From Rhodoferax sp. (GTDB taxonomy: Bacteria > Pseudomonadota > Gammaproteobacteria > Burkholderiales > Burkholderiaceae_C): a DNA stretch of 8,904 nucleotides. The stretch spans positions 1 through 8,904 of the forward strand of contig JAIFMA010000004.1 in the NCBI GenBank assembly GCA_020048795.1, read 5' to 3'. The position numbers and the translations under genes were made by a program. The notes beneath the pieces were generated by a model that was not told the DNA's origin, ran no database searches, and was given only the letters and a program-made list of their open reading frames with translations. Below, piece by piece: positions 1 through 6,931 of the stretch. Within the stretch, counting starts at the first letter, position 1. The number at the start of each line of letters is the position of its first letter.

Positions 1-98
1 ACACCGGCCAGCGTTGTCAAAATGATCAGCAGCACGACGCCGGCTGCCTGAACCTGGACTGGAGAAAAAACGGGGACAGACCACGGTTTTTGATGCAT
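1..98 (-). CDS. N-terminus of an unidentified membrane-anchored protein (partial)
   Basis: Thirty-two codons are open from an ATG at 96-98 to the left edge with no stop. The start is supported by an AGAGG Shine-Dalgarno (reverse complement of 106-110) with 7 nt spacing. After a short N-terminus beginning MHQKPWSVPV, from about residue 19 the chain turns strongly hydrophobic (AAGVVLLIILTTLAGV), as expected of a signal anchor or first transmembrane helix. The gene is divergent from maeB and shares its upstream region. The rest lies outside the window, so the family cannot be named; a membrane sensor, a transporter subunit or an exported protein would all fit. The call rests only on the ribosome binding site, the open frame and the hydrophobic segment. 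Confidence 0.55.
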   Translation of the reverse strand, partial: MHQKPWSVPVFSPVQVQAAGVVLLIILTTLAG

Positions 99-115
99 AA
101 ATCGGCCTCTAGCCC

Positions 116-124
116 TTATCCACA
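116..124 (+). promoter_or_regulatory. Perfect DnaA-box 9-mer
   Basis: The sequence TTATCCACA matches the consensus high-affinity DnaA box exactly. It lies 6 bp upstream (in the minus-strand sense) of the AGAGG ribosome binding site of the leftward partial gene. It is the only perfect copy I noticed in the window, so this is not an origin cluster. A lone box could be a DnaA regulatory site or a chance match; the 9-mer is expected by chance in a minority of windows of this size. Confidence 0.35.
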
Positions 125-137
125 GTGCGCTGGCAGC

Positions 138-150
138 TATTGAATCAATA
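138..150. promoter_or_regulatory. AT-rich palindrome, candidate operator between divergent genes
   Basis: TATTGA-A-TCAATA is a perfect inverted repeat with 6-bp arms around one central base, in an otherwise GC-rich stretch. It lies 40 bp upstream of the leftward gene's start and about 200 bp upstream of maeB, where a transcription factor could act on either gene. No regulator family is assigned from the motif, and no good sigma-70 promoter was recognised around it. Confidence 0.3.
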
Positions 151-181
151 CCGTCTGGGTGGCTCTGCCAGGATCTTCAGT

Positions 182-218
182 CAGCGCCCAACGGACCCGG
201 GCTGTCGCCCGGGCGCTG
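182..218. repeat. GC-rich inverted repeat / hairpin upstream of maeB
   Basis: Two mutually exclusive pairings are visible. The inner one is CCCGGGC (196-202) with GCCCGGG (207-213) around a TGTC tetraloop, extended by CAGCG (182-186) pairing with CGCTG (214-218) across a one-sided 9-nt bulge. The outer one is CAGCGCCC (182-189) with GGGCGCTG (211-218), an 8-bp stem. There is no T-run on either side and both flanking genes point away, so a terminator is unlikely. It could be a leader structure or a protein site, depending on where maeB transcription starts. Confidence 0.5.
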
Positions 219-350
219 CAACCAGGACAAAGACCTGCGCCAAACCTGCTGAGCCCATTTCCAAATCATTGGTGTCGGTTGCAATGGGTTGAATTGAACG
301 TTCTCGCACAGGAGTAAAGTAGCGATCTGTCAGAACAACCCGGAGACGCC

Positions 351-2660
351 GTGAGCGAACCCCTTTCCCCTGTCGAACAAGCCCTGCGCGACGCAGCCAC
401 TGAATACCATCGCCTGCCCACGCGCGGCAAGATTTCGGTCAACGCCACCAAGCCGCTGCACAACCAGCGCGACCTGAGCCTGGCCTACTCACCCGGTGTG
501 GCCTACCCATGCCTGGAGATTCAGGCCAACCCGGCCATGGCCCATGAATACACCAGCCGGGGCAACCTGGTGGCGGTGATCACCAACGGCACGGCGGTGC
601 TGGGGCTGGGTGACATCGGCCCGCTGGCGGGCAAACCGGTGATGGAGGGCAAAGGCTGCCTGTTCAAGAAGTTCGCCGATATTGACGTGTTTGACATTGA
701 ACTTGCCGAGCGCGACCCGGACAAGCTGATCGAGATCATTGCCGCCATGGAACCCACCCTGGGCGGCATCAACCTGGAAGACATCAAGGCCCCCGAGTGC
801 TTCTACATCGAGCAAAAGCTCAGCGCCCGCATGGGCATTCCGGTGTTCCACGACGACCAGCATGGCACTGCCATCATTTCCAGCGCCGCGCTGCTCAATG
901 GACTGGAACTGGTGGGCAAGGCGATTGGTGAGGTGCGCGTGGCGGTGTCGGGTGCCGGTGCGGCCGCGATTGCCTGCCTGAATGTGATGGTCGGCCTGGG
1001 GGTACAGGTCAAAAATGTGTTTGTTTGTGACTCCAAAGGGGTTGTTTACCAGGGTCGCCCCGGTGGTTACGACGAGTCCAAGGCCCGTTTTGCCCAGGAC
1101 ACCCCGCTGCGCACGCTGGCCGATGCCTGCAAAGACGCAGATGTGTTCCTGGGCTGCTCGGCGGCCGGCGTGCTGACGCAGGACATGGTCAAAACCATGG
1201 CCCCGCAGCCGATCATCCTGGCGCTGGCCAACCCCGAGCCTGAAATCCGCCCAGAGCTGGCCAAAGCAGTGCGGCCAGACTGCATCATTGCCACCGGTCG
1301 TTCGGACTACCCCAACCAGGTCAACAATGTGCTGTGTTTCCCGTACATCTTCCGTGGCGCGCTTGATTGCGGAGCCACCAAGATCACCGAAGAAATGAAA
1401 CTGGCCTGTGTGCATGAAATTGCCGCCCTGGCCAAGGCTGACATCAGCGAAGAGGTGGCCAGCGCCTATGCCGGACAAGAGCTGGCTTTTGGTGTCGATT
1501 TCATCATCCCGAAACCCTTTGACTCACGCCTGATCCTGCGCATTGCCCCGGCAGTTGCTGCGGCGGCCGAGCGCTCTGGCGTGGCGGCCCGCCCGATCAA
1601 GGACATGGAGGCCTACCGCCGCACCTTGCTGCGCTTTGTCTATTCCACCGGCATGCTGATGGAGCCGGTGTTCAATGCGGCGCGCAAGGCACCCCTGACT
1701 TCCAAGCGTGTCGCCTATGCCGAAGGGGAAGACGAGCGCGTGCTGCGGGCAGTGCAGATTGTGATAGAAGGCGGCATGGCGCGCCCGATCCTGATTGGCC
1801 GCCCGCCAGTCATTGAAGCGCGCATTGCCAAGGCTGGCCTGAACCTGCAACTGGGTCGCGACTTTGACTGCTGCAACCCGGAAGAAGACCCGCGTTTTCG
1901 CCAATACTGGGAGACCTACCACCAGATCATGGGGCGCCAGGGTGTTACCCCGCAAGCGGCCAAGTCGGCGGTGCGCCGCAGCACCACCATCATTGCCGCG
2001 CTGATGGTCAAGCTAGGTCACGCCGATGCCATGTTGTGCGGCATGCATGGGCGTTTTGACGCGCACATGAACCATGTGCGCAATGTGATTGGTTTGCGGC
2101 CCGGTGTTTCGGTGCTGGCCACGCTCAACGCGCTGATGCTTGAGCACCACTCGCTGTTTGTCGCCGACACCTATGTCAATGACGACCCGACAGCCGAGCA
2201 ACTCGCCGGGATTGCCCGGATGGCCGCAGACGAAGTGCGCCGCTTTGGCCTGCCGCCCAAGGTGGCCTTTTTGTCGCACTCGAATTTTGGTTCCTCCAAC
2301 CGTCCGTCAGCGCTCAAGATGCGCACCGCGCGTGACCTGTTCAAGGCCGCCTGCCCGGGGGTCGAGTGCGAAGGCGAAATTCGTGGTGATGCTGCGCTGT
2401 CAGAGGACATCAGGCACAAGAGTTTGCTTGAAAGCACCCTGAGCGGCTCGGCCAATATCCTGATTTGCCCAAATCTGGATTCGGCCAACATCTTGTTTAA
2501 CGTGCTGAAAATGACCGTCAGCCAGGGCGTTACCGTCGGGCCCATCCTGTTGGGTGCGGCGGCAGTGGCCCACGTGCTGTCGCTATCATCCGACTCGCAC
2601 CGGGTGGTGAACATGACCGCGCTGGCGGTCGCCGATGTCAACGCGGTGCGGGTGATCTAA
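351..2660 (+). CDS. maeB: NADP-dependent malic enzyme with C-terminal phosphotransacetylase-like domain (MaeB)
   Basis: This is a cytoplasmic enzyme of 769 residues that converts malate and NADP+ to pyruvate, CO2 and NADPH, supplying pyruvate and reducing power during growth on C4 acids or acetate. The length fits the large hybrid MaeB class (E. coli MaeB is about 760 residues). The malic-enzyme N-domain has SLAYSPGVAYP (43-53), EGKGCLFKKFADID (99-112, with the conserved Lys region) and the metal-binding stretches NLEDIKAPEC (141-150) and FHDDQHGTA (166-174). The Rossmann domain has GAGAAA (201-206), ALANPEPE (291-298) and TGRSDYPNQVNN (315-326). From about residue 430 a phosphate acetyl/butyryltransferase-like domain follows, with SHSNFGSSN (642-650) and GVTVGPILLG (726-735). 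In this family that domain is usually regulatory, binding acetyl-CoA, rather than catalytic. The start is GTG at 351, with GGAG at 342-345; an in-frame stop at 315-317 and the lack of another good start before residue 63 make it the best choice. It converges on the chemoreceptor gene, with 19 bp between the stops. Confidence 0.97.
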   Translation: MSEPLSPVEQALRDAATEYHRLPTRGKISVNATKPLHNQRDLSLAYSPGVAYPCLEIQANPAMAHEYTSRGNLVAVITNGTAVLGLGDIGPLAGKPVMEGKGCLFKKFADIDVFDIELAERDPDKLIEIIAAMEPTLGGINLEDIKAPECFYIEQKLSARMGIPVFHDDQHGTAIISSAALLNGLELVGKAIGEVRVAVSGAGAAAIACLNVMVGLGVQVKNVFVCDSKGVVYQGRPGGYDESKARFAQDTPLRTLADACKDADVFLGCSAAGVLTQDMVKTMAPQPIILALANPEPEIRPELAKAVRPDCIIATGRSDYPNQVNNVLCFPYIFRGALDCGATKITEEMKLACVHEIAALAKADISEEVASAYAGQELAFGVDFIIPKPFDSRLILRIAPAVAAAAERSGVAARPIKDMEAYRRTLLRFVYSTGMLMEPVFNAARKAPLTSKRVAYAEGEDERVLRAVQIVIEGGMARPILIGRPPVIEARIAKAGLNLQLGRDFDCCNPEEDPRFRQYWETYHQIMGRQGVTPQAAKSAVRRSTTIIAALMVKLGHADAMLCGMHGRFDAHMNHVRNVIGLRPGVSVLATLNALMLEHHSLFVADTYVNDDPTAEQLAGIARMAADEVRRFGLPPKVAFLSHSNFGSSNRPSALKMRTARDLFKAACPGVECEGEIRGDAALSEDIRHKSLLESTLSGSANILICPNLDSANILFNVLKMTVSQGVTVGPILLGAAAVAHVLSLSSDSHRVVNMTALAVADVNAVRVI

Positions 2661-2675
2661 CCAAGGCGGACTTGG
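2661..2675. terminator. Small hairpin between convergent maeB and chemoreceptor stops (weak terminator candidate)
   Basis: CCAAG (2661-2665) and CTTGG (2671-2675) form a 5-bp stem with a 5-nt loop, immediately after the maeB stop and 4 bp beyond the chemoreceptor stop. Neither strand has a proper U-tract: the plus strand continues GGGGT and the minus strand continues TTAGAT. It fills most of the 19-bp gap between the genes, so a weak bidirectional terminator is possible but unproven. Confidence 0.25.
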
Positions 2676-2679
2676 GGGG

Positions 2680-4302
2680 TCAAGCAAGGCGAAGCTGCCT
2701 GGCGCTGGCGGGCCGCATCGCCAGCGAAGCTGGTTGTGCGGCTTGTTGCGCATCACCCAGCTTGAACACCGCCACCGTCTGCACCAGCTCCTGCGCCTGG
2801 CTGCGCAGGCTGCCGGCTGCGGCGGCCATTTCTTCGACCAGGGCCGCGTTTTGCTGGGTCACCTGATCCATCTGGCTCACCGCTTCACCCACCTGCGCCA
2901 CACCAATCGATTGCTCACCGCTGGCGTTGCTGATTTCGCCCATGATGTCGGTCACCCGTCGGATGGCATTGACCACCTCGGTCATGGTGTCGCCAGCTTT
3001 GTCCACCAGGGCCGTGCCCTGCTCAACCCGATCCACGCTGGCGCTGATCAGCGCCTTGATCTCTTTGGCGGCCTCGGCGCTACGCCCGGCCAGGCTGCGC
3101 ACTTCGCTGGCCACCACTGCAAAGCCACGTCCCTGCTCACCCGCGCGGGCCGCCTCAACCGCAGCATTGAGCGCCAGGATGTTGGTCTGAAACGCAATGC
3201 CGTCAATCACACTGATGATGTCAGAGATCTTTTTCGACGACTCATTGATGCCCTTCATGGTTTCCACCACCTGGCTGACGACTTCGCCGCCCTGCACCGC
3301 AACTGTCGACGCACCCATGGCCAATTGATTGGCCTTGCGGGCTGATTCGGCGTTTTGCGCCACTGTCGAGCCCAACTGCTCCATCGACGCAGAAGTCTGT
3401 TCCAATGCACTGGCTTGGCTCTCGGTGCGCGAGGACAGGTCGTTGTTACCCTGGGCGATCTCGGAACTGGCGGTGGCGACACTTTCCGAGCCCACGCGAA
3501 CGCTGGCCACCACCCTCGACAAATCAACCCGCATCGCCTCCAGTGCACGCAACAGTTGCGCAGGCTCGTCGTTGCCTTGGGCGCTCAGCGGTGTGGCCAG
3601 ATTGCCGGCGGCAAATTCCCTGGCAGCAGCCACGGCGGCTTGTATGGGCCGGGTGATCTGGCCCGAAATCCACACGCCCAAAACAACCGCCATCACAATC
3701 GCCAAGCCGAGCACCAACGCCACATTCATCTGGGCGCTTCGGTAGGACTGGTGCGCCGCTGATGAAGCAGCATCAGAACCCTTGATGTTCAGGGCCGTCA
3801 TCGCCTCCATGGTGCCGAAAATTGCCCGAAAGGCGACTCTGGACTCGCCCCTCAGATACTTGACGGTGGTCTCGATACCCGATGGACCCACATTGGAGAG
3901 TTCAATCAGCTTGGTGCCGGTGGCCAAAAAGGCACTGCTGTCCTTCTTGTACCTTTCAAAAGCCTGCTTCTCAGCCGGCGAATCGAGCAATGCAGCAAAC
4001 TGGGCATCCACTTTTTGCAGTTTGGCCGCATTCGAGACGATCCGATCTGCCTCGGCTTTTTTTTCCTCGGGGTTCAGCGCAATCACATGCTGAAGCTCAG
4101 CGCGTCGAATGTCATTCAGGATGGCCTGCATCTCACCGACATACTTGATCGATGGCAGCCAGTTTTCAGACAACTCTGCGGTGTTGGCATCAATACGCCC
4201 CATCTGCAACATCGACAAACCACCGATGAGGGCGGTCAACAGCATGATGATTGTGAATCCGGTGGCCAATTTGGCACTGATTTTGAAATTGGAAAAGTTC
4301 AT
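2680..4302 (-). CDS. Methyl-accepting chemotaxis protein, four-helix-bundle sensor type
   Basis: This is an inner-membrane chemoreceptor of 540 residues that would pass a periplasmic signal to CheA/CheW. TM1 lies at about 12-32, a periplasmic helical sensor domain of Tar/4HB_MCP type at about 33-190 (with WLPSIKYVGEMQ near 48-59), TM2 at about 192-212, and HAMP at about 213-265. The cytoplasmic domain has the invariant hairpin tip from IDGIAFQTNILALNAAVEAA to GRGFAVVASEVR (about 366-402) and Glu/Gln-rich helices typical of methylation sites, such as SSRTESQASALEQTSASMEQ (290-309). The C-terminus ends in QLRLA, with no NWETF-type pentapeptide for CheR/CheB docking. The ATG at 4302 is preferred over one at 4311 because AAGGA (reverse complement of 4311-4315) lies 8 nt upstream of the former and overlaps the latter. 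It is divergent from ureD; no chemotaxis signalling genes are nearby, so it looks like a scattered receptor. The ligand is unknown. Confidence 0.97.
   Translation of the reverse strand: MNFSNFKISAKLATGFTIIMLLTALIGGLSMLQMGRIDANTAELSENWLPSIKYVGEMQAILNDIRRAELQHVIALNPEEKKAEADRIVSNAAKLQKVDAQFAALLDSPAEKQAFERYKKDSSAFLATGTKLIELSNVGPSGIETTVKYLRGESRVAFRAIFGTMEAMTALNIKGSDAASSAAHQSYRSAQMNVALVLGLAIVMAVVLGVWISGQITRPIQAAVAAAREFAAGNLATPLSAQGNDEPAQLLRALEAMRVDLSRVVASVRVGSESVATASSEIAQGNNDLSSRTESQASALEQTSASMEQLGSTVAQNAESARKANQLAMGASTVAVQGGEVVSQVVETMKGINESSKKISDIISVIDGIAFQTNILALNAAVEAARAGEQGRGFAVVASEVRSLAGRSAEAAKEIKALISASVDRVEQGTALVDKAGDTMTEVVNAIRRVTDIMGEISNASGEQSIGVAQVGEAVSQMDQVTQQNAALVEEMAAAAGSLRSQAQELVQTVAVFKLGDAQQAAQPASLAMRPASARQLRLA
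2703..2726. repeat. 8-bp perfect inverted repeat in the 3' end of the chemoreceptor gene
   Basis: CGCTGGCG (2703-2710) and CGCCAGCG (2719-2726) pair perfectly around an 8-nt loop. The repeat encodes part of the variable C-terminal tail of the chemoreceptor, a region under weak protein constraint. In the maeB transcript it would form a stem-loop 43 nt past the stop, where it could protect the 3' end or help termination. There is no U-tract, and GC-rich coding DNA can give such repeats by chance. Confidence 0.35.
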
Positions 4303-4473
4303 TTTTATCATCCTTAAATGGTAGCTACAGCCACCAAGGCATCAATTTACCGCCAAATCAGTGTGCAAAATTGAATCCGTGAAAAGAAATCGGCGATCAA
4401 CACCCCAGGGCGCGCCGTTGCATTTCATCGCCCAGTAGACCCACCTGGTGAATTCGCCACCTAAACTCCCTTC

Positions 4474-5304
4474 ATGAGCTGGCACGCACAACTGAATATC
4501 GACTACCGCCTTGAGCGACAACGCACCGTGGCCCGGCACAGCCACACCGGGCCGCTGCGGGTGTTGCAGAGTCTGTACCCCGAGGGCGATGCCATCTGCC
4601 ACAACGTGCTGGTGCATCCGCCCGGCGGGCTGGTCGGCGGCGACACGCTGGCCATGAACATCAGTGCCCACGGTGGCGCCCATGGCCTGATCACCACACC
4701 GGGGGCAACGCGTTTTTACCGCTCCGCCGGCGAGCCCGCACTTCAACGCACCCACATCCACTTGCGCGATCAGGCCCGGCTGGAGTGGCTGCCCCTGGAA
4801 GCCATTGCCTACAACCAATGCCAGGCGGAAAACCGCCTGGTCATCCAACCCGACCCGCAGGCGGAGCTTATTGGCTGGGACATCACCGCCTTTGGATTGC
4901 CCAGCGCGTCGCTGCCATTCGTGCAGGGGCGCTTTTTGCAGCACCTTGAAGTGCCGGGTGTTTGGCTGGAGCGTGGTTGTTTGGATGGCACCGACACCCG
5001 ATTGATGAACGGCCCACTCGGGCTGGCGGGCCAGCGCTGCATGGGATCGCTGTTTTTTGTCTCCGGCTCGGTGCTGGCGCGCAACCGGCGTGAGGCTGCT
5101 CTGGAAATGGCGCGTGAACTGATGGCTGCGCACGACTTGCACGCAATGGCAGGAGCCACCTGCCCCAACCCGCAGGTCATGGTGCTGCGGGTGCTGTCGC
5201 CGCTGGTAGAACCGGCCATGGATTTGCTGCGGCAGGTGTGGCTAAGCTGGCGGGCACATTTTTGGCAACTGTCGCCGGTCACTCCGCGCATCTGGAGCAC
5301 CTGA
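4474..5304 (+). CDS. ureD: Urease accessory protein UreD
   Basis: UreD (called UreH in some species) is a cytoplasmic chaperone that binds apo-urease and, with UreF and UreG, allows carbamylation of the active-site lysine and nickel insertion. The 276-residue length is normal for the family. Family motifs in order are VHPPGGLVGGDTLA (47-60), TTPGATRFYRS (74-84), WLPLEAIAYNQ (105-115), the segment WDITAFGLPS (135-144), RVLSPLVEP (239-247) and the C-terminal PRIWST. The third motif is usually WLPQE; here Leu replaces Gln, probably a tolerated change. The ATG at 4474 is the first possible start after an in-frame TAA at 4462-4464, and no Shine-Dalgarno is visible. A GGTG/CACC inverted repeat (4447-4461) sits just upstream. 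No other urease gene is in the window: ureD is divergent from the chemoreceptor and convergent with urtE, so its partners must lie elsewhere. Confidence 0.96.
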   Translation: MSWHAQLNIDYRLERQRTVARHSHTGPLRVLQSLYPEGDAICHNVLVHPPGGLVGGDTLAMNISAHGGAHGLITTPGATRFYRSAGEPALQRTHIHLRDQARLEWLPLEAIAYNQCQAENRLVIQPDPQAELIGWDITAFGLPSASLPFVQGRFLQHLEVPGVWLERGCLDGTDTRLMNGPLGLAGQRCMGSLFFVSGSVLARNRREAALEMARELMAAHDLHAMAGATCPNPQVMVLRVLSPLVEPAMDLLRQVWLSWRAHFWQLSPVTPRIWST

Positions 5305-5354
5305 AACCAGTTGTTTATTCTGCGATATCAGCCAGCCTGCGCCCTTCAGGGTTG

Positions 5355-6053
5355 CTAAATCGCCACCATCTGCCGCACCCCATCGGTCTCCATGTTGGCT
5401 CCTAGCCCCTGGGCCTTGACCGCGCCGCGCTCCATCACCACGTAATGGTCGGCCAGTTCCTGGGCAAAGTCGTAATACTGCTCTACCAGCACGATGGCCA
5501 TGTCACCCCTGTCGGCCAACATGCGGATGACCCGCCCAATGTCCTTGATGATGCTGGGCTGGATGCCCTCGGTGGGTTCATCGAGTATCAGCAGTTTGGG
5601 GCCGGCAGCCAACGCCCGGGCAATGGCCAGCTGCTGTTGCTGCCCGCCCGACAGGTCGCCGCCACGGCGGCCCAGCATTTGCTTCAAGACCGGAAACAGC
5701 TCAAACAGCTCGGGCGGAATCGGCGTGCCAGCGGGCTTGTAGGCCAAGCCCATGCGCAGGTTTTCTTCGACCGTGAGCCGGGCAAAAATCTCGCGGCCCT
5801 GCGGCACAAAACCAATGCCTGCGCGGGCCCGCTCGTAGGGCGTGGCTTTTTGAATGGGTTTTTTATTAAATTCAATCACACCTGTCTTGATCGGCACCAG
5901 GCCCATCAGGCTTTTGAGCAAAGTTGTTTTGCCCACACCGTTGCGCCCCAGAATGACGCTGACCTTGCCCAGCTCGGCTTGCAGGTTGACATCGCGCAGG
6001 ATGTGCGAGCCGCCATAATACTGGTTGATGTTGGTGACGTTCAGCATGCTCAT
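5355..6053 (-). CDS. urtE: Urea ABC transporter ATP-binding subunit UrtE
   Basis: This is the LivF-type ATPase of the urea importer, on the cytoplasmic face of the membrane, 232 residues. Visible motifs are Walker A GRNGVGKTT (36-44), Q-loop Gln85 in FVPQGREIF, ABC signature LSGGQQQQ (134-141) and Walker B LLILDEPTEGIQPS (154-167). The usual H-loop His is replaced by Gln192 in VLVEQYYDFA (188-197), which is normal for LivF/UrtE proteins. The QYYDFA segment and the N-terminal NINQYYGGSH (8-17) point to UrtE rather than a generic branched-chain amino acid ATPase. Its ATG at 6053 overlaps the urtD stop by 4 nt (ATGA, 6050-6053), implying translational coupling; a second ATG at 6047 is possible. 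It is the last gene of the urt operon and converges with ureD, with 50 bp between the stops and no convincing terminator. Confidence 0.97.
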   Translation of the reverse strand: MSMLNVTNINQYYGGSHILRDVNLQAELGKVSVILGRNGVGKTTLLKSLMGLVPIKTGVIEFNKKPIQKATPYERARAGIGFVPQGREIFARLTVEENLRMGLAYKPAGTPIPPELFELFPVLKQMLGRRGGDLSGGQQQQLAIARALAAGPKLLILDEPTEGIQPSIIKDIGRVIRMLADRGDMAIVLVEQYYDFAQELADHYVVMERGAVKAQGLGANMETDGVRQMVAI

Positions 6054-6931
6054 CTTCCCAGGTAAACCTCAATCACCCGCTCATCGGCCTGCACTTGCGC
6101 CAGCGTGCCCTGCGCCAGCACCGAGCCATCACACAAAACGGTGACGATGTCTGAAATGGTGTTGATAAAGCTCATGTCATGCTCCACCACCATCAGCGAA
6201 TGCTGGCCTTTCAGCGTCAAAAACAGCTCCGCCGTGCGCTCGGTTTCTTCGTCAGTCATGCCGGCCACCGGCTCATCGAGCAACAGCAGCTTGGGGTCTT
6301 GCATCAGCAGCATGCCAATCTCGAGCCACTGCTTTTGACCATGGCTCAAATAACCCGCCTGGCGCGACACGCTGTCAGCCAGATGGATGGTGTGCAACAC
6401 GGAAGCCAGACGGTCACTCTGCGCCGAATCCAGCTTGAACAACATCGACGCGCTCACTGCCTTGTTGGTCTTGAGCGCCAGTTCCAGGTTCTCAAACACT
6501 GTCAGTTGTTCAAACACCGTAGGTTTCTGGAACTTGCGGCCAATACCCATCTGGGCGATTTCTGATTCTTTGTACCGCAGCAAGTCAATGGTGCTGCCAA
6601 AAAACACGCGCCCCTCGTCCGGTCGCGTCTTGCCGGTGATGATGTCCATCATGGTGGTTTTGCCGGCACCGTTGGGGCCGATGATGCAGCGCAGCTCACC
6701 CGGTGCAATGTCAAGGCTGAGTTTGTTGATGGCCCTGAACCCGTCAAAGCTGACGCTCACGTCTTCCAGGTACAGGATACGGCCATGGGTAACGTCCACT
6801 TCGCCAGGAATGGCCAAGCGTGAAAAACCGGCAGCGCGTCCGCCCGATTCGGTATTGCCGGCTTTGCCCGCCTGTGCCGCCTGGTATTGCTCAATGCGCT
6901 TGGCACCCTGCTCCATCAGGTCGGGGGTCAT
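6050..6931 (-). CDS. urtD: Urea ABC transporter ATP-binding subunit UrtD
   Basis: This is the LivG-type ATPase of the urea importer, paired with UrtE, 293 residues. Motifs are Walker A GPNGAGKTT (85-93), Q-loop Gln135 in GRKFQKPTVFEQ, signature LSHGQKQW (195-202), Walker B LLLLDEPVAGMTDEET (215-230) and H-loop His251 in VVEHDMSFI. LSHGQKQW with PVAGMTDEET is characteristic of UrtD. The first 50 or so residues, before the ATPase fold begins near ILYLEDVSVSFDG, are an Ala/Gly/Gln-rich extension beyond the roughly 250-residue core. The ATG at 6931 is chosen because GGAG (reverse complement of 6939-6942) lies 7 nt upstream and the codon overlaps the urtC stop as ATGA (6928-6931). The frame stays open further upstream, but that part lies inside urtC and does not look like protein. 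Confidence 0.96.
   Translation of the reverse strand: MTPDLMEQGAKRIEQYQAAQAGKAGNTESGGRAAGFSRLAIPGEVDVTHGRILYLEDVSVSFDGFRAINKLSLDIAPGELRCIIGPNGAGKTTMMDIITGKTRPDEGRVFFGSTIDLLRYKESEIAQMGIGRKFQKPTVFEQLTVFENLELALKTNKAVSASMLFKLDSAQSDRLASVLHTIHLADSVSRQAGYLSHGQKQWLEIGMLLMQDPKLLLLDEPVAGMTDEETERTAELFLTLKGQHSLMVVEHDMSFINTISDIVTVLCDGSVLAQGTLAQVQADERVIEVYLGR

Noticed and set aside
289..320. Possible sigma-70 promoter for maeB (TTGAAC at 294-299, TAAAGT at 315-320)
   Set aside because: The spacer is only 15 bp and both hexamers are imperfect, so I could not support it over other weak matches.
489..1478. Long minus-strand open frame (329 codons) opposite maeB
   Set aside because: The translation is His/Gly/Gln-rich without domain motifs, and it lies wholly antisense to a strongly supported maeB. 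Such open frames are common opposite GC-rich genes.
4303..4311. Upstream ATG at 4309-4311 for the chemoreceptor
   Set aside because: The AAGGA ribosome binding site overlaps this codon; it is ideally placed for the ATG at 4300-4302 instead.
4386..4394. Possible sigma-28 -10 element (GCCGAT on the minus strand) for the chemoreceptor
   Set aside because: No TAAA-type -35 element occurs at the required spacing upstream.
5305..5354. Terminator between ureD and urtE
   Set aside because: Only a 4-bp CCCT/AGGG stem (5342-5351) is visible, with no U-tract on either strand.
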